Below, in pieces: positions 33,175-46,705 of a DNA stretch of 64,000 nucleotides; positions within the stretch are counted from its first letter, which is position 1; every line of letters starts with the position of its first letter. The notes under the pieces are model-generated. The model had not been told where the DNA came from. It searched no databases and saw only the letters and a program-made list of their open reading frames with translations. The stretch is from Oerskovia turbata (lineage in GTDB: Bacteria; Actinomycetota; Actinomycetes; Actinomycetales; Cellulomonadaceae): contig NZ_JOFV01000011.1 of the NCBI RefSeq assembly GCF_000718325.1, positions 1-64,000 on the forward strand, given 5' to 3'. The translations under genes and the position numbers were made by a program.

Positions 33175-35214
33175 TCAGCTCCCTGTTCCGGTGGTCACGG
33201 CGAGGACCACCGCGACGATCACGATCAGGCCGGCGAGCATCGTCGCCGCGTACGACCTGACGAATCCGTTCTGCATGCCGCGCAACTTCTCCCCTGTCGC
33301 GCCGACGAGGCCGGCCAGACCCATCCAGCCGCCGTCGACCATCTGCCGGTCCCCGTAGACGAGGGACCGCGTGAGGTACTGCCCGGGCCGCATGAACACG
33401 GCCTCGTTGACCTGGTCCTGATAGAGGTCCTTACGGGCCGCGCGGGTCAGGACCGCACCGTGCGGCGGGACGATCGGGACACGGGACACCGCGAACTGGC
33501 GCCAGGCCAGGAGCACGCCCAGCAGGACGAGGACCAGGGTCAGCACGATGAGCGACCACACCGGCAGCACCGGTTCGGCGTGCTCCGCGTGGCCCGTGAC
33601 GGGCGCGAGCCAGTCGACGAACACGTTGCCGATCGCGAGCAGCCCGCCCAGGGCCACCGAGCCCACCGCGAGGACGATCATGGGCGCCGTCATGAGCGCG
33701 GGCGACTCGTGCGGGTGCCGCACGGGCCCGTCGGTCGAGAGCGGCCCCGTGGGGCTGCCCGACCCGTCGTTCCAGCGCTTGTGCCCGTGGAAGGTCATGA
33801 AGAACAGGCGCGACATGTAGAACGCCGTGATGCCCGCTCCCAGCAGCGCGACGCCGCCGAAGACCCACGCGCGCCACTCCTGGCCGTCGATCGGCACGAA
33901 CGCCGCCTCGATGATCTTGTCCTTCGACCAGAACCCGGAGAAGGGCGGGATGCCGAGGATCGCGAGCCAGCCCAGGCCGAACGTGACCCACGTGACCTTC
34001 ATGTACCTCGACAGCGCACCGAAGCGCCGCATGTCGACCCCGTCGTCCATCCCGTGCATGACCGACCCCGCACCGAGGAACATCCCGGCTTTGAAGAAGC
34101 CGTGCGTCACGAGGTGGAAGATCGCGAACGCGTACCCGATGGGCCCCAGCCCGGCCGCGAGCATCATGTAGCCGATCTGCGACATGGTCGAAGCGGCCAG
34201 GACCTTCTTGATGTCGTCCTTGGCGCAGCCGACGACCGCCCCGAACAGGAGCGTGACCGCACCGACGAGGACCACGACGAGCTGCGCCGTCGGGGCCCCT
34301 TCGAAGACGGGCGCCGAGCGGACGACCAGGTAGACGCCCGCGGTGACCATGGTGGCCGCGTGGATGAGCGCCGAGACGGGCGTGGGGCCTGCCATGGCGT
34401 CACCGAGCCACGCCTGCAGCGGGAACTGCGCCGACTTGCCGCACGCGGCGACCAGGAGCGCGAGGGCGATCGCGGTCAGCAGCGCCGTGCCCGCCTCCGG
34501 GGCGTCGGCGAAGACCGTCGCGAAGTCGACCGCGCCGAAGCCCGCGAACATCAGCATGAGCGCGACGATCAGGCCGAGGTCGCCCACGCGGTTCATGATG
34601 AACGCCTTCTTGGCCGCCACGGCGTTGGCCCGCTCGTGGTTCCAGAACCCGATCAGCAGGTACGAGGCCAGGCCCACGCCCTCCCAGCCGACGAACAGCA
34701 CGAGGTAGGAGTCCGCGAGGACCAGGACCAGCATGGCGGCGACGAACAGGTTGAGGTACGCGAAGAACCGGCGCCGGTCCTTGTCGTGCTCCATGTACGC
34801 GACCGCGTAGACGTGGATGAGCGTGCCCACGAACGTCACGAGCAGCACGAACGTCATGGACAGCGGGTCGAGGCGCAGGCCCACCCCGACGTCGAGACCG
34901 CCCGCGGCGATCCAGTCGAAGAGCCGGTGGTCGACCACCCGCTCGTCCGCGGGCAGGCCCAGCATCGAGAAGAACACGACCAGCGCGACGACGAACGCGC
35001 CGCCCGACATGAGCACCCCGAACCACGCGCCCCAGCGGTCGCTGCGCCGCCCCGCGAGCAGCAGGACCGCGGCCCCCAGCAGCGGCAGCAGGATCAGCAG
35101 CGGGCCGAGCAGGAACGGTCCCGGCACGACCGTCGAGGCCGGGACGACCTCCTGGGTCGGCAGCGACGCCGGCACCAGGTGCGCGAGGGCAGGAAGCAGA
35201 GTCACCGTTGGCAT
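33175..35214 (-). CDS. nuoL: NADH-quinone oxidoreductase subunit L
   Basis: 679 aa from ATG 35214, preceded by GAGAGGG. Largest antiporter-like subunit, carrying the long lateral helix at its C-terminus. Signatures seen: [52 protein letters not shown]. Length is normal. The start follows nuoK by ten bases. Confidence 0.97.
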   Translation of the reverse strand: MPTVTLLPALAHLVPASLPTQEVVPASTVVPGPFLLGPLLILLPLLGAAVLLLAGRRSDRWGAWFGVLMSGGAFVVALVVFFSMLGLPADERVVDHRLFDWIAAGGLDVGVGLRLDPLSMTFVLLVTFVGTLIHVYAVAYMEHDKDRRRFFAYLNLFVAAMLVLVLADSYLVLFVGWEGVGLASYLLIGFWNHERANAVAAKKAFIMNRVGDLGLIVALMLMFAGFGAVDFATVFADAPEAGTALLTAIALALLVAACGKSAQFPLQAWLGDAMAGPTPVSALIHAATMVTAGVYLVVRSAPVFEGAPTAQLVVVLVGAVTLLFGAVVGCAKDDIKKVLAASTMSQIGYMMLAAGLGPIGYAFAIFHLVTHGFFKAGMFLGAGSVMHGMDDGVDMRRFGALSRYMKVTWVTFGLGWLAILGIPPFSGFWSKDKIIEAAFVPIDGQEWRAWVFGGVALLGAGITAFYMSRLFFMTFHGHKRWNDGSGSPTGPLSTDGPVRHPHESPALMTAPMIVLAVGSVALGGLLAIGNVFVDWLAPVTGHAEHAEPVLPVWSLIVLTLVLVLLGVLLAWRQFAVSRVPIVPPHGAVLTRAARKDLYQDQVNEAVFMRPGQYLTRSLVYGDRQMVDGGWMGLAGLVGATGEKLRGMQNGFVRSYAATMLAGLIVIVAVVLAVTTGTGS

Positions 35215-35224
35215 GCCTGCCCTC

Positions 35225-35524
35225 TCAGTTCTTCAGCAGGTTGACGTCGTCGACCGAGGCCGAGCGGCGGGTACGGAAGATGGCCACGATGATCGCGAGC
35301 CCCACGACGACCTCGGCCGCCGCCACCACCATCACGAAGAAGGCGATGACCTGGCCGTGGAGGTCCCCGTGCATGCGGGCGAACGTCACGAACGTCAGGT
35401 TGGTGGCGTTGAGCATGAGCTCGATGCCCATGAAGACGATGATCGCGTTGCGTCGCAGCAGCACGGTCGTCGCGCCGATCGCGAAGAGGATCGCGGCGAG
35501 CACCAGGTAGTTGGTCAGGTCCAC
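35225..35524 (-). CDS. nuoK: NADH-quinone oxidoreductase subunit K
   Basis: 99 aa, GTG 35524, one base after the nuoJ stop. Three membrane helices with the conserved buried Glu residues ([16 protein letters not shown] and [13 protein letters not shown]) that connect the quinone site to the proton pumps. Family-typical size. Confidence 0.96.
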   Translation of the reverse strand: MDLTNYLVLAAILFAIGATTVLLRRNAIIVFMGIELMLNATNLTFVTFARMHGDLHGQVIAFFVMVVAAAEVVVGLAIIVAIFRTRRSASVDDVNLLKN

Positions 35525-35525
35525 G

Positions 35526-36422
35526 TCAGCTCTCCTTCCCGGGCTCGATCGTCGGCCCGGTCGTCGACCCGGTCGTCGGGACCTCGCCCGAGAGGTCCGC
35601 TGCGGCCTCCTCGTCGGTGGGCGCCGTGAGCTCGGGGAAGCGCCGGGCCGTCAGCTCGGGCTCGTGCTCGGCGAGCACGGCCCGCTCCCTGGCGAGGATG
35701 TGCCCCGCGGAGCGCTCCTGCCCGCGGATGCGCAGGATGCGCGAGACCGAGTGCTCGATGGGCCGTCCCTGCGGGTCGAGCGCGGGGGTGTCCATCGCGT
35801 TGTTCTGCGCGTAGACGCCCGGCGCAGGCAGAGGGGTCAGGAGCCCACCCTCGGCGAGCGCGGCGACCTTCGCGTCGGAGATCTGCCGCTGCCCGACGCG
35901 CGGCACGAGCCGGCGCCGGTGCGTCAGGACGAGCGCCGCGATCGCCGCGGTCACGAGCAGGATGCCGACGACCTCGAGCGCGAACACGTAGTCGGCGAAC
36001 AGGATGCGGGCGAGCGCGACCGGGTTGGACTCGGCGTTGGCCGCCGTGAGCCCCACCGAGGGCGGGAACGTCGCCTGCGCGATGACGCCCACCAGGATCG
36101 AGCCGAGGCCCAGCCCGAGCAGCACACCGATGGCGCGCTGGCCGCGGATGGTCTCGACGAGCGAGTCCGACGCGTCGACGCCCACGAGCATGAGCACGAA
36201 CAGGAAGAGCATCATGACGGCGCCCGTGTAGACCACGATCTGCACGACGCCCAGGAACGCCGCTTCCTGCGCGATGTAGAGGATCGCGAGGCTGATCATG
36301 ACGAACACGACGCAGATCGCGGCGTGCACCGCCTTGCGGGCGAACAGCAGGCCGAGCGCGGCCAGCACCATGAGAGGGGCGAGGACCCAGAACAGGACGA
36401 CCTCTCCCCCGCTGACGGTCAC
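35526..36422 (-). CDS. nuoJ: NADH-quinone oxidoreductase subunit J with long C-terminal tail
   Basis: 298 aa, GTG 36422 overlapping nuoI (GTGA). The first 170 residues form the five-helix core ([24 protein letters not shown]). About 125 extra polar residues follow ([13 protein letters not shown] ... PTIEPGKES), making it longer than the common 160-200 aa form. Such tails are frequent in actinobacterial NuoJ and probably lie in the cytoplasm. Confidence 0.95.
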   Translation of the reverse strand: MTVSGGEVVLFWVLAPLMVLAALGLLFARKAVHAAICVVFVMISLAILYIAQEAAFLGVVQIVVYTGAVMMLFLFVLMLVGVDASDSLVETIRGQRAIGVLLGLGLGSILVGVIAQATFPPSVGLTAANAESNPVALARILFADYVFALEVVGILLVTAAIAALVLTHRRRLVPRVGQRQISDAKVAALAEGGLLTPLPAPGVYAQNNAMDTPALDPQGRPIEHSVSRILRIRGQERSAGHILARERAVLAEHEPELTARRFPELTAPTDEEAAADLSGEVPTTGSTTGPTIEPGKES

Positions 36423-37087
36423 CGGACCACCTTCCGGACCTCGGGGCGCCGTGCGGCGGCGGGGTCCTCGACGGGCGGCAGGGTGGGGTCGTCGGGCCGG
36501 TGCTCGCGCACCCAGTCGATCTGCTCGGGCACGGGCCCGGTCACCTCTCCCCGGTAGTAGTCGGTGTCGGTCGTCCCGGGCACCATGGGGTGCGGGGCGG
36601 CGAGCATGCCCTCGCGCAGCGGCGCGAGGAGGTCTTCCTTCTCCCAGATCAGCCCTTCACGGGTCGGTCCGGTGAGCTCGTACTCGTTGGTCATCGTCAA
36701 GGCCCGCGTGGGGCACGCCTCGATGCACAGACCGCAGAAGATGCAGCGCAGGTAGTTGATCTGGTAGACGCTGCCGTAGCGCTCGCCGGGCGAGCGGTGC
36801 GCGCCGTCGGGGAGCGCGGAGTTGTCCGCTCCCTCGACGTAGATCGCGTCCGCGGGGCACGCCCAGGCGCACAGCTCGCACCCGATGCACTTCTCGAGGC
36901 CGTCCTCGTACCGGTTGAGCTGGTGGCGACCGTGGTAGCGGGGCTTGGTCGGCACCTTCTCGAACGGGTACTGCTCGGTCACGGTCGGCTTGAACATCGA
37001 GGAGAACGTGACCCCGAATCCGGCGACGGGCGCGAGCAGCCCGCCGAGCCCCTTGCGCTGGGGGATCAACGACTCGTAGTCAGCCAC
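36419..37087 (-). CDS. nuoI: NADH-quinone oxidoreductase subunit I
   Basis: 222 aa, GTG 37087, starting inside the end of nuoH (8-nt overlap). Two ferredoxin-type [4Fe-4S] motifs ([12 protein letters not shown] and [12 protein letters not shown]) form clusters N6a and N6b that carry electrons towards NuoB. The longer upstream frame belongs to nuoH in another phase. Confidence 0.96.
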   Translation of the reverse strand: MADYESLIPQRKGLGGLLAPVAGFGVTFSSMFKPTVTEQYPFEKVPTKPRYHGRHQLNRYEDGLEKCIGCELCAWACPADAIYVEGADNSALPDGAHRSPGERYGSVYQINYLRCIFCGLCIEACPTRALTMTNEYELTGPTREGLIWEKEDLLAPLREGMLAAPHPMVPGTTDTDYYRGEVTGPVPEQIDWVREHRPDDPTLPPVEDPAAARRPEVRKVVR

Positions 37088-38537
37088 GGGGGGCCTCCTC
37101 GTCCTGGGCGTCGGGAGCTGCGGGGCCGCCGCCGGGTGGCGGGCTGCCCTCGGGGACCAGGCGCCGGGCGCGGCGCGAGGCACTGGGCAGGGACTGGCCG
37201 GGCAGCGGCGGGACGGGGAAGCCGCCCGCGAAGGCGTCGAAGGGCTCGGGCGAGGCGGTGGCCGCCTTGCGGTAGGGCGAGCCGCCCGACGGCGTCGCTC
37301 CCCCCGCCGCGTCGGTTCCCCCTCCGGGTTCCTTGCGTGCAGGCCACAGGAAGATCGCGAGCATCGCGACGGCGAACAGCGCGCCGGCGGCGATCAGGAT
37401 CGTGCGGTTGTCGACGTCGCCGAAGCGGATCATGCCCTGGACGACCGCGAGCACCACGATCCAGGCGAGCGCGGCCGGGATGAGGATCTTCCAGCCGAAC
37501 TTCATGAACTGGTCGTAGCGCAGGCGCAGGAGCGTCCCACGGACCCACACGAACACGAACATGAAGGCCCAGACCTTGGCGAGGAACCAGAGGATGGGCC
37601 ACCAGCCCTCGTTGAACATGCCGTCGTTGATCGCGGACAGCGGCCAGGGTGCGCGCCACCCACCCAGGAAGAGCGTGGTCGCCACGGCCGAGACGTTGAT
37701 CATGTTGATGTACTCGGCGAGGAAGAACCAGGCGAACTTCATGGACGAGTACTCGGTCATGTAGCCCGACACGAGCTCGCCCTCGGCCTCCGGGAGGTCG
37801 AACGGCAGACGGTTGGTCTCGCCGATCATCGCGATGATGTAGATGACGAAGCTCGGGATGAGGATGAGCGCCCACCAGACCCTCGTCTGGGAGTCGACGA
37901 TCTCCGAGGTGGACATCGAGCCGGCCATGATGAACACGCTGACCAGGGCGAGGCCCATCGCGAGCTCGTAGCTGATGACCTGGGCCGTCGAGCGGACCGC
38001 GCCGAGCAGCGGGTAGGTGGAGCCCGACGACCAGCCGCCCAGGACGATCCCGTACACGCCCACCGAGGCGCACGCCAGGACGTAGAGCACCGCGACGGGG
38101 AAGTCGGTGAGCTGTGCGGGCGTCGAGTAGTCGGTGAACGGGATCGTGACGTTCGGGCCGAACGGGATGACGGCGAACGTCAGCAGCGAGCAGAACACCG
38201 CGATCATGGGCGCCAGGATGTACACGAACTTGTCCGCCTTGGAGACCGTGAGGTCCTCCTTGAGCAGCAGCTTCATGGCGTCCGCGAGCGACTGGAGCAG
38301 GCCGAAGGGGCCGTGCACGTTGGGTCCGGGGCGGACCTGCATGCGGGCCACGACCTTGCGCTCGAACCAGATGGCGATGAGCACGCTCGTGAGCAGGAAC
38401 ACGATGATGAGCACGGCCTTGACCAGGTAGGTCCAGCCGTTGTCCTGCGAGAAGTCGGCCGAGATCCCGGGCACGCCCGGGGTCTCGGAGACCAGGGCCG
38501 CCTCGGAGACCAGGGCGAGGTTCAGCAGGCCGGTCAT
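37080..38537 (-). CDS. nuoH: NADH-quinone oxidoreductase subunit H with C-terminal extension
   Basis: 485 aa, ATG 38537 (ATGA overlap with nuoG). It forms the quinone tunnel with NuoB and NuoD. Eight helices and the conserved loop [20 protein letters not shown] are present. About 100 Pro/Gly/Ala-rich residues after the last helix (from [15 protein letters not shown]) exceed the usual length and look disordered. Confidence 0.96.
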   Translation of the reverse strand: MTGLLNLALVSEAALVSETPGVPGISADFSQDNGWTYLVKAVLIIVFLLTSVLIAIWFERKVVARMQVRPGPNVHGPFGLLQSLADAMKLLLKEDLTVSKADKFVYILAPMIAVFCSLLTFAVIPFGPNVTIPFTDYSTPAQLTDFPVAVLYVLACASVGVYGIVLGGWSSGSTYPLLGAVRSTAQVISYELAMGLALVSVFIMAGSMSTSEIVDSQTRVWWALILIPSFVIYIIAMIGETNRLPFDLPEAEGELVSGYMTEYSSMKFAWFFLAEYINMINVSAVATTLFLGGWRAPWPLSAINDGMFNEGWWPILWFLAKVWAFMFVFVWVRGTLLRLRYDQFMKFGWKILIPAALAWIVVLAVVQGMIRFGDVDNRTILIAAGALFAVAMLAIFLWPARKEPGGGTDAAGGATPSGGSPYRKAATASPEPFDAFAGGFPVPPLPGQSLPSASRRARRLVPEGSPPPGGGPAAPDAQDEEAPRG

Positions 38538-41292
38538 GATGCTCCCCCGTCGGTGTGCTGGGTGGACTCTGCGGACTCCGCGGTCCGTGCCACGGAAGCG
38601 GACCCGGCGGACCCGGCGGGCTCGATGCGCACGAGCGCCCCCGGAGCCACACCGAGGTCACGGTGGACCGTCGACCCCTGCGAGCCGAGCGGGAGCCACA
38701 CGACGTGCTCGACCATGTCGGTGATCACGACCGGCAGCTCGATCGACCCGCGGTCGGTCGAGACCCGCACGACGTCACCCTCGAAGAGGTCGGCCGCGGC
38801 GGCGGTCGTCGCGGACAGCCGGGCGACGGGCCGCTTGGCGGTGCCGGCGAGGAACCGCTCGCCGTCCTGCCCGCGTCCGGCGTCGAGCAGGAGGCGCCAC
38901 CCTGCGAGCACCGCGGTGCCCGGTGCGACGGCCGGCGGCTCGGCGGCGGGCTCGACGGGCGCCGCCGAGCGCTCGCCGTCCCAGGTGCCGAGCTGGTCGA
39001 TCTCGTCCCGGACCTCGCCGACCGTGCGGGTCCCGAGCGTGACGCCCGCCGCGTCGGCGAGCGCGTCGAGGACGCGGTGGTCGGGCATCGCGGTCGTGGC
39101 GAGCGCGGCCTCGAAGGTCCGCACGCGGCCCTCCCAGCTCACGAACGCCCCGGCCTTCTCGACCGGCGGCGCCACGGGCAGGACCACGTCCGCGAGCTCC
39201 GTGACGTCGGAGGCACGGACCTCGAGGGACACGACGAACCCGGCGGCCCCCAGCGCCCGGCGGGCGTGGTCGGGGTCGGGCAGGTCGTCGGTGTGCAGAC
39301 CGCCCACGAGCACCCCGTCGAGCTGGCCCACGGACAAGGCGTCGAGGATGCCGCCCGTGTCGCGACCGGGCGCCTCCGGGAGGTGCTCGACGCCCCAGGC
39401 GACGGACACGTCGACCCGCGCGGCGGCGTCGGGCACGGGGCGTCCGCCCGGGAGGAGACCCGGCAGCGTCCCGGCCTCGACCGCGCCGCGCTCCCCCGCC
39501 CGGCGAGGGACCCACGCGAGGCGTGCCCCGGTGCCCTCGGCGAGACGCACGAGCGCCGAGTACCCGCCGGGCACCCCGGCGAGACGTTCGCCGACGAGGA
39601 TCACGGCACCGGGCTGCGCGAGCGCGTCCCGCAGGGCCGCGACCTCGACGGGCTCGTCGACCGACTCGGGGACGTCGGGCCCCACGGCCCCGTCGTGGCC
39701 GAACAGCGTCTGCGTGCCCGAGGCGAGCACCGTGAGCCACTCGGCCTCGGTACCCGGGGCGGCGCGCAGGAGCGTGCCGTCGAGGCGCTGCACGCCGCGG
39801 CTCGCGAAGGGGGCGAGCGAGAAGACCCGCAGGCCACGCTTCTGGACGCCCTTGCGCAGCCGCAGGAACGTGACGCCGGCCTCCTCCTCTGCCTCGAGGG
39901 CCACGAGGAGCACCGCGGGGGCCTTCTCGAGCTCGTCGAACGTCACGCCCAGGCCCGTGCCCGCGACGCGGTGGGCCAGGAAGTCGGCCTCCTCGGCCGA
40001 GTGCACGCGGGCGCGGTGGTCGACGTCGTTGGTGCCCAGGACGACGCGGGCGAACTTGCCGTACGCGTAGGCGTCCTCGACCGTCAGGCGACCACCGGGG
40101 AGCACCCCGACGCCCCCTGCCGCGCGGGCCTGCGCCAGCCCGTCGGCCGCGACCTCGAGGGCCTCGGCCCAGCTCGCGGGGCGCAGCTCGCCGCGCGTGA
40201 CACGGCCCTCGGCGTCGACCTCGCGGTCGCGCACGAGCGGGTGGGTCAGGCGGTCCGGCGCGTCCTGCCAGTGGAACGCGAAGCGGTCCTTGTCGGTGAT
40301 CCACTCCTCGTTGACGAGCGGGTCCTCGCCCGACAGCCGCCGCAGCACCACGCCGCGACGGTGGTCGATGCGGATCGCGGACCCGCACGCGTCGTGCTCG
40401 CCCACGCCCGGGGTCGAGACCAGGTCGAACGGCCGCGACCGGAACCGGTACGCGGCGCCCGTCAGCGCGCCCACCGGGCAGATCTGCACGGTGTTGCCGC
40501 TGAAGTAGGACGCGAACGGGCGGCCCGACTCGTCCTCGAGCGCGGCCCCGACGGGGGCCTCGAACCCGGACTGCGCACCGTAGGGCAGCGCGCCCGCGGG
40601 GGCAGCCTGCCCGGTCTCGCCGTCGGCGAAGCCCAGGACGCGCGCGTCGTAGCGACCGATCTGCTGCTGCGCGCCGCGCTTCTGCAGGTCGATGAACGCG
40701 TCGCCCGCGATCTCCGCGGAGAACCGGGTGCACCGCTGGCACAGGACGCAGCGCTCACGGTCGAGCAGGATCTCGGTCGAGATCGCGATGGGCTTGGGGA
40801 ACGTGCGCTTGACGTCGACGAAGCGGCTCGTCGCGCGCCCGTTGCTCATGGCCTGGTTCTGCAGGGGGCACTCGCCGCCCTTGTCGCACACCGGGCAGTC
40901 GAGCGGGTGGTTGATGAGCAGGAGCTCCATGACGCCGTGCTGCGCCTTGTCGGCCACCGCGGACGTGTGCTGCGTCTTGACGACCATCCCGGGCGTGGCC
41001 TCGAGCGTGCACGAGGCCTGCGGCTTGGGCATGGGGCGGACGTTGCCCTCGCGGTCGGGGGTCGCGACCTCGACGAGGCACTGGCGGCACGCACCTGCGG
41101 GGGCGAGCAGCGGGTGGTCGCAGAACCGCGGGATCTGGATGCCGACCTGCTCGGCGGCACGGATGACGAGGGTGCCCTTGGGCACGGCCATCTCGATGCC
41201 GTCGATCGTGAACGACACGTCGTCGGGGCGGGCGGGGGGCTTCGTGCCTCCCGCCGCGACCGCGCTCGACGGGCCGGGCGTCGTGGTCGTCA

Positions 41293-41293
<1 letters not shown>
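38534..41293 (-). CDS. nuoG: NADH-quinone oxidoreductase subunit G
   Basis: 919 aa, ATG 41293 (TGATG overlap with nuoF). The N-terminal iron-sulfur region has a [2Fe-2S] motif ([20 protein letters not shown]), the [13 protein letters not shown] cluster and [19 protein letters not shown] molybdopterin-oxidoreductase-like body follows ([26 protein letters not shown]). It extends the electron wire in the peripheral arm. Size is typical of actinobacteria. Confidence 0.96.
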
Positions 41294-42638
<1,345 letters not shown>

Positions 42639-42642
<4 letters not shown>

Positions 42643-43478
42643 GGCTGCTTCCCCTTCGAGGCGTCGGGCGTGGCGCCCGTGGCGTCGGCGGGCGTGGTGG
42701 GCGTGCGCTCGGCGCTGGACTGCTCCTGCCCGACGGCGGAGGCGCCCGCCGTGGCCGCCGCGCCCGCGTCCGTGGCTGCCCCGTCGACCTGCTCCGGGGC
42801 CGTACCACCGGGTGCGGTCCAGCCGTGCTCACGCGCCAGGCGGAGCCCGGCGAGCGTGGGACCGCCGGCCCCGACGCCCTCGTCCGCGCGGCCGTCGGAG
42901 AACCCGGCGAGCACGCGGCTCATCTGCTTGAACGTGCAGACCGAGGCGGCGCCGCGCGTGGGGGCGACGTCCTCGCCCGCCCGGAGCCGGTCGGCGAGCT
43001 GCGTGGCGCCCGCGGGGGTCTGGTTGTCGAAGAACTCCCAGTTGACCATCACGACGGGCGCGTAGTCGCACGCCGCGTTGCACTCGACCCGCTCGAGGGT
43101 GATGGCCCCGTCGTCGGTCGTCTCGTCGTGCCCGACGCCCAGGTGCTCCGAGAGCTCGTCGAAGATCTCGTCGCCGCCCATGATCGCGCACAGCGTGTTG
43201 GTGCACACGCCCACGGTGTAGGTGCCGTTGGGGTGGCGCTTGTACTGCGTGTAGAAGGTCGCGACGGCCGACACCTCGGCGGCCGTGATGCCGAGCTGCT
43301 CGGCGCAGAACGCGATGCCGTCGCGCGAGACGTAGCCGTCCTGCGACTGCACCAGGTGCAGCATGGGCAGCAGCGCCGACCTCTTCTCCGGGTACCGGGC
43401 GATGATCGCCGCGGTGTCCGTGGCGAGACGCGCGTACGTCTCCTCGTCGTATCCGGACCTTCTGGCCTCGAGCGTCAT
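42639..43478 (-). CDS. nuoE: NADH-quinone oxidoreductase subunit E with C-terminal tail
   Basis: 279 aa, ATG 43478 (ATGA overlap with nuoD); the longer frame upstream is nuoD in another phase. A thioredoxin-like [2Fe-2S] domain has its four Cys in VCTNTLC and [12 protein letters not shown]. Beyond residue 200 an Ala/Gly/Thr-rich tail of about 80 aa is extra compared with most NuoE. Confidence 0.95.
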
Positions 43479-44824
43479 CGGTCCACCCCTCCCAGCACCG
43501 GGTCGAGCGAGGCGACCGCGACGACGACGTCGGCGACCTGGCCGCCCTCGCACATCACGGCGACCGCCTGCAGGTTGTTGAACGAAGGATCACGGAAGTG
43601 GGCCCGGTAGGGGCGCGTGCCGCCGTCGGACACCAGGTGCACGCCGAGCTCGCCGCGCGGGTGCTCGACCGACTGGAACACCTGGCCGACCGGGACCCGG
43701 AAGCCCTCGGTGACCAGCTTGAAGTGGTGGATCAGGGCCTCCATCGAGGTGCCCATGATCTCGCGGATGTGGTCGAGCGAGTTGCCCTGGCCGTCCGCTC
43801 CGACCGCGAGCTGCGCAGGCCAGGCGATCTTCTTGTCGGCGACCATGACGGGCTGGCCCGCCGTGGCCTCGAGGCGTTCGAGGCACTGCTCGACGATCCG
43901 CAGCGACTGGTAGCACTCCTCGAGGCGCAGCACGACCCGCGAGTAGCAGTCGGCCTCGTCCGAGGTGGGGACGTCGAAGTCGTACGTCTCGTAGCCGCAG
44001 TACGGCGCGGCCTTGCGCACGTCGTACGGCAGGCCCGTCGAGCGCAGCACCGGACCCGTGATCGCGAGCGCCATGCAGCCCGAGAGGTTGAGGTGCCCGA
44101 CCCCCTGGAGGCGCCCCTTGAAGATCGGGTTGGCGAGCATGAGGTCGCCGAGCTGGCCGAGGTAGCCGCGGATCAGCGGGTCGGCCTTGCGGATCTGGGC
44201 CACGACGTCCGGCGGGACGTCCTGCGCCACACCGCCGGGGCGCACGTACGCGTGGTTCATGCGCAGGCCCGTGACGGCCTCGAAGACCCGCAGGATCTCC
44301 TCGCGCGCCGTGAAGGAGATGGTCATGACGGTCGTCGCGCCCATCTCGTTGCCGCCCGTGCCCAGGCAGACCAGGTGGGACGCGATCCGGTTGAGCTCCA
44401 TCATGAGGACGCGGATGATGCTCGCGCGCTCGGGCACGTCGTCCGTGATCCCGAGGAGCTTCTCGACCGCGAGGCAGTACGCCGTCTCCTGGAACAGGGG
44501 GGCGAGGTAGTCCATGCGGGTGCAGAACGTGACCCCCTGGGTCCAGGTCCTGTACTCCATGTTCTTCTCGATGCCCGTGTGCAGGTAGCCGACGCCGCAG
44601 CGGGCCTCGGTCACCGTCTCGCCGTCGATCTCGAGCATGAGCCGCAGCACGCCGTGCGTCGACGGGTGCTGGGGGCCCATGTTGACGACGATGCGCTCCT
44701 CGCCGAGCTGGGTGGCTTCTGCGGCGATGTCCGCCCAGTCGCCGCCCGAGGCCTCGAAGCTGGGGATGCCCGGGTCGAAGTCCCCGTACGGCGCCTTCGT
44801 GGCGTGGGGGGTGGTGGTGCTCAC
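43475..44824 (-). CDS. nuoD: NADH-quinone oxidoreductase subunit D
   Basis: 449 aa, GTG 44824 overlapping nuoC (GTGA). The NiFe-hydrogenase-like quinone-site subunit, with conserved [31 protein letters not shown] and [17 protein letters not shown]. Its His and Tyr residues line the menaquinone head-group pocket. Separate from NuoC, as usual in actinobacteria. Confidence 0.97.
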   Translation of the reverse strand: MSTTTPHATKAPYGDFDPGIPSFEASGGDWADIAAEATQLGEERIVVNMGPQHPSTHGVLRLMLEIDGETVTEARCGVGYLHTGIEKNMEYRTWTQGVTFCTRMDYLAPLFQETAYCLAVEKLLGITDDVPERASIIRVLMMELNRIASHLVCLGTGGNEMGATTVMTISFTAREEILRVFEAVTGLRMNHAYVRPGGVAQDVPPDVVAQIRKADPLIRGYLGQLGDLMLANPIFKGRLQGVGHLNLSGCMALAITGPVLRSTGLPYDVRKAAPYCGYETYDFDVPTSDEADCYSRVVLRLEECYQSLRIVEQCLERLEATAGQPVMVADKKIAWPAQLAVGADGQGNSLDHIREIMGTSMEALIHHFKLVTEGFRVPVGQVFQSVEHPRGELGVHLVSDGGTRPYRAHFRDPSFNNLQAVAVMCEGGQVADVVVAVASLDPVLGGVDR

Positions 44825-45618
44825 GAGTACGACCTCCTCTGGTCCGGCGGGGGCACCGTGGCGCCCTTGTACTCGACCGGGATGCCGCCGAGCGGGTAGT
44901 CCTTGCGCTGCGGGTGGCCGGGCCAGTCGTCGGGCATCTCGATGCGGGCGAGGGCCGGGTGGCCGTCGAACACGATCCCGAAGAAGTCCCACGTCTCGCG
45001 CTCGTGCCAGTCGTTGGACGGGTAGACCGACGTGGTCGACGGGATGTGCGGGTCCGCGTCCGGGACGGCGACCTCGAGGCGCAGGCTGCGCCCGTGGGTC
45101 ACCGACGTCAGGTGGTAGACGGCGTGCAGCTCGCGGCCGACGTCGTGCGGGTAGTGCACGCCGCTCACGCCCATGCTCAGCTCGAAGCGCAGGTCCTGCT
45201 CGTCGCGCAGAGCGCGGGCGACCGTCACGACGTGGTCGCGGCGCACGTGCAGCGTGAGCTCGGCGTGGCGCCCCGGGGGGTCCACCACGACCTGCTCGAC
45301 CGCGTCCTCGAACCGCACACCGCCCTCGGCGAGGACCTCGGCCAGGACGTCGACGGCCTCGTCGAACCAGCCGCCGTAGGGGCGCGCGCTCGGCCCGGGC
45401 AGCACCACGGGCCGCACGAGCCCGCCGTACCCGGAGGTGTCGCCCGAGCCCGTGGCCCCGAACATGCCCGTGCGGACCTCGACGACCTCGAGCGGCTCGC
45501 GTCCGCCTGCCTCGGGTCCCGCCACGAGCTTCTCGCCGGGTACGTCCCCCTGGGCGACCTTCTCGCGTGCGACGTCGTCGGCCGGGCGACCGCCCGGTCC
45601 GTCGTGGGTGCTCGTCAC
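44821..45618 (-). CDS. nuoC: NADH-quinone oxidoreductase subunit C
   Basis: 265 aa, GTG 45618 overlapping nuoB (GTGA). The 30-kDa subunit, with the signature [21 protein letters not shown] and [11 protein letters not shown] near the C-terminus. About 75 residues before the core are polar and not seen in short NuoC proteins. Confidence 0.95.
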   Translation of the reverse strand: MTSTHDGPGGRPADDVAREKVAQGDVPGEKLVAGPEAGGREPLEVVEVRTGMFGATGSGDTSGYGGLVRPVVLPGPSARPYGGWFDEAVDVLAEVLAEGGVRFEDAVEQVVVDPPGRHAELTLHVRRDHVVTVARALRDEQDLRFELSMGVSGVHYPHDVGRELHAVYHLTSVTHGRSLRLEVAVPDADPHIPSTTSVYPSNDWHERETWDFFGIVFDGHPALARIEMPDDWPGHPQRKDYPLGGIPVEYKGATVPPPDQRRSYS

Positions 45619-46166
45619 CGCAGCAGTCCCTTCATCTGGAACGTCGGGGTCGCCTCGAGCGCTGCGGCCTCGGCGGCCTTGGCCGCCTCGCGCCGGTTGA
45701 CGCCGAGCGGCTCGGACTGGATCTGGTCGTGCAGCGCGAGGATCGCGTTGATGAGCATCTCCGGACGCGGCGGGCAGCCGGGCAGGTAGATGTCCACCGG
45801 CACGATGTGGTCGACGCCCTGGACGATCGCGTAGTTGTTGAACATGCCGCCGCTCGACGCGCACACGCCCATCGACAGCACCCACTTGGGCTCGGACATC
45901 TGGTCGTAGACCTGGCGCACCACGGGCGCCATCTTCTGGCTCACGCGACCTGCGACGATCATCAGGTCGGCCTGCCGCGGCGAGGCCCGGAAGACCTCCA
46001 TGCCGAAGCGGGACAGGTCGTAGCGCGACGCGCCGGCCGCCATCATCTCGATGGCGCAGCACGCCAGGCCGAACGTCACCGGCCACAGCGACGCCTTGCG
46101 GAAGTACCCCGCGAGGTTCTCCACGCTCGTGAGCAAGAAGCCCGAGGGAGCTTCCTCGATCCCCAT
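45615..46166 (-). CDS. nuoB: NADH-quinone oxidoreductase subunit B
   Basis: 183 aa, ATG 46166. It carries cluster N2, the last [4Fe-4S] centre before quinone, with the tandem Cys in [11 protein letters not shown] and further Cys in [10 protein letters not shown] and [10 protein letters not shown]. Starting at [10 protein letters not shown] fits the family; a longer upstream frame is not needed. Confidence 0.97.
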   Translation of the reverse strand: MGIEEAPSGFLLTSVENLAGYFRKASLWPVTFGLACCAIEMMAAGASRYDLSRFGMEVFRASPRQADLMIVAGRVSQKMAPVVRQVYDQMSEPKWVLSMGVCASSGGMFNNYAIVQGVDHIVPVDIYLPGCPPRPEMLINAILALHDQIQSEPLGVNRREAAKAAEAAALEATPTFQMKGLLR

Positions 46167-46191
46167 CTGCGTTCTCCCTAACTGGTTCCGG

Positions 46192-46554
46192 CTAGTCCCA
46201 CTCGAACCCGCCACGGCGCCATTCGTAGACGAACGGCACGGTGATCAGGGCGAGGAAGCTCAGCATGGCGACGAGCCCGAAGGTGGCAAGGACCGTGAAG
46301 TCCACCGCCCACGGGTAGAGGAAGACCACCTCGATGTCGAAGATGATGAAGGTCATCGCGACGAGGTAGTACTTGATCGGGAAGCGCCCTCCCCCGACCG
46401 CGTGCGGGGTGGGCTCGATGCCGCACTCGTACGCGTCGAGCTTGGCGCGGTTGTACCGCTTGGGGCCGATCACGGCGCTCGCGGCGACGCCGCCGAGAGC
46501 GAGGACGGCGCCGATGCCCATCAGGACGAGGACGGGCACGTACGGGTTGGTCAT
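46192..46554 (-). CDS. nuoA: NADH-quinone oxidoreductase subunit A
   Basis: 120 aa, ATG 46554 with GGAGAG upstream. Three helices and the conserved loop [24 protein letters not shown] (key Cys-Gly at its start). First gene of the nuo operon. The 151-bp gap before menJ must carry its promoter, but no clear hexamers stand out. Confidence 0.96.
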   Translation of the reverse strand: MTNPYVPVLVLMGIGAVLALGGVAASAVIGPKRYNRAKLDAYECGIEPTPHAVGGGRFPIKYYLVAMTFIIFDIEVVFLYPWAVDFTVLATFGLVAMLSFLALITVPFVYEWRRGGFEWD

Positions 46555-46705
46555 CGGTCTGCTCTCCGGGGGGTGCGCGGGGGCGTGTCGAGAGTGCTGC
46601 CGGCGGGCGACCGCGCGGGACGGCGTGGGCCCGGGTCCGAGAGGGACGAGGGTGGTGACTGCGGGTACAGCGAGGACGGCGTCGTTGCCGTCGCACCGAG
46701 GAGTC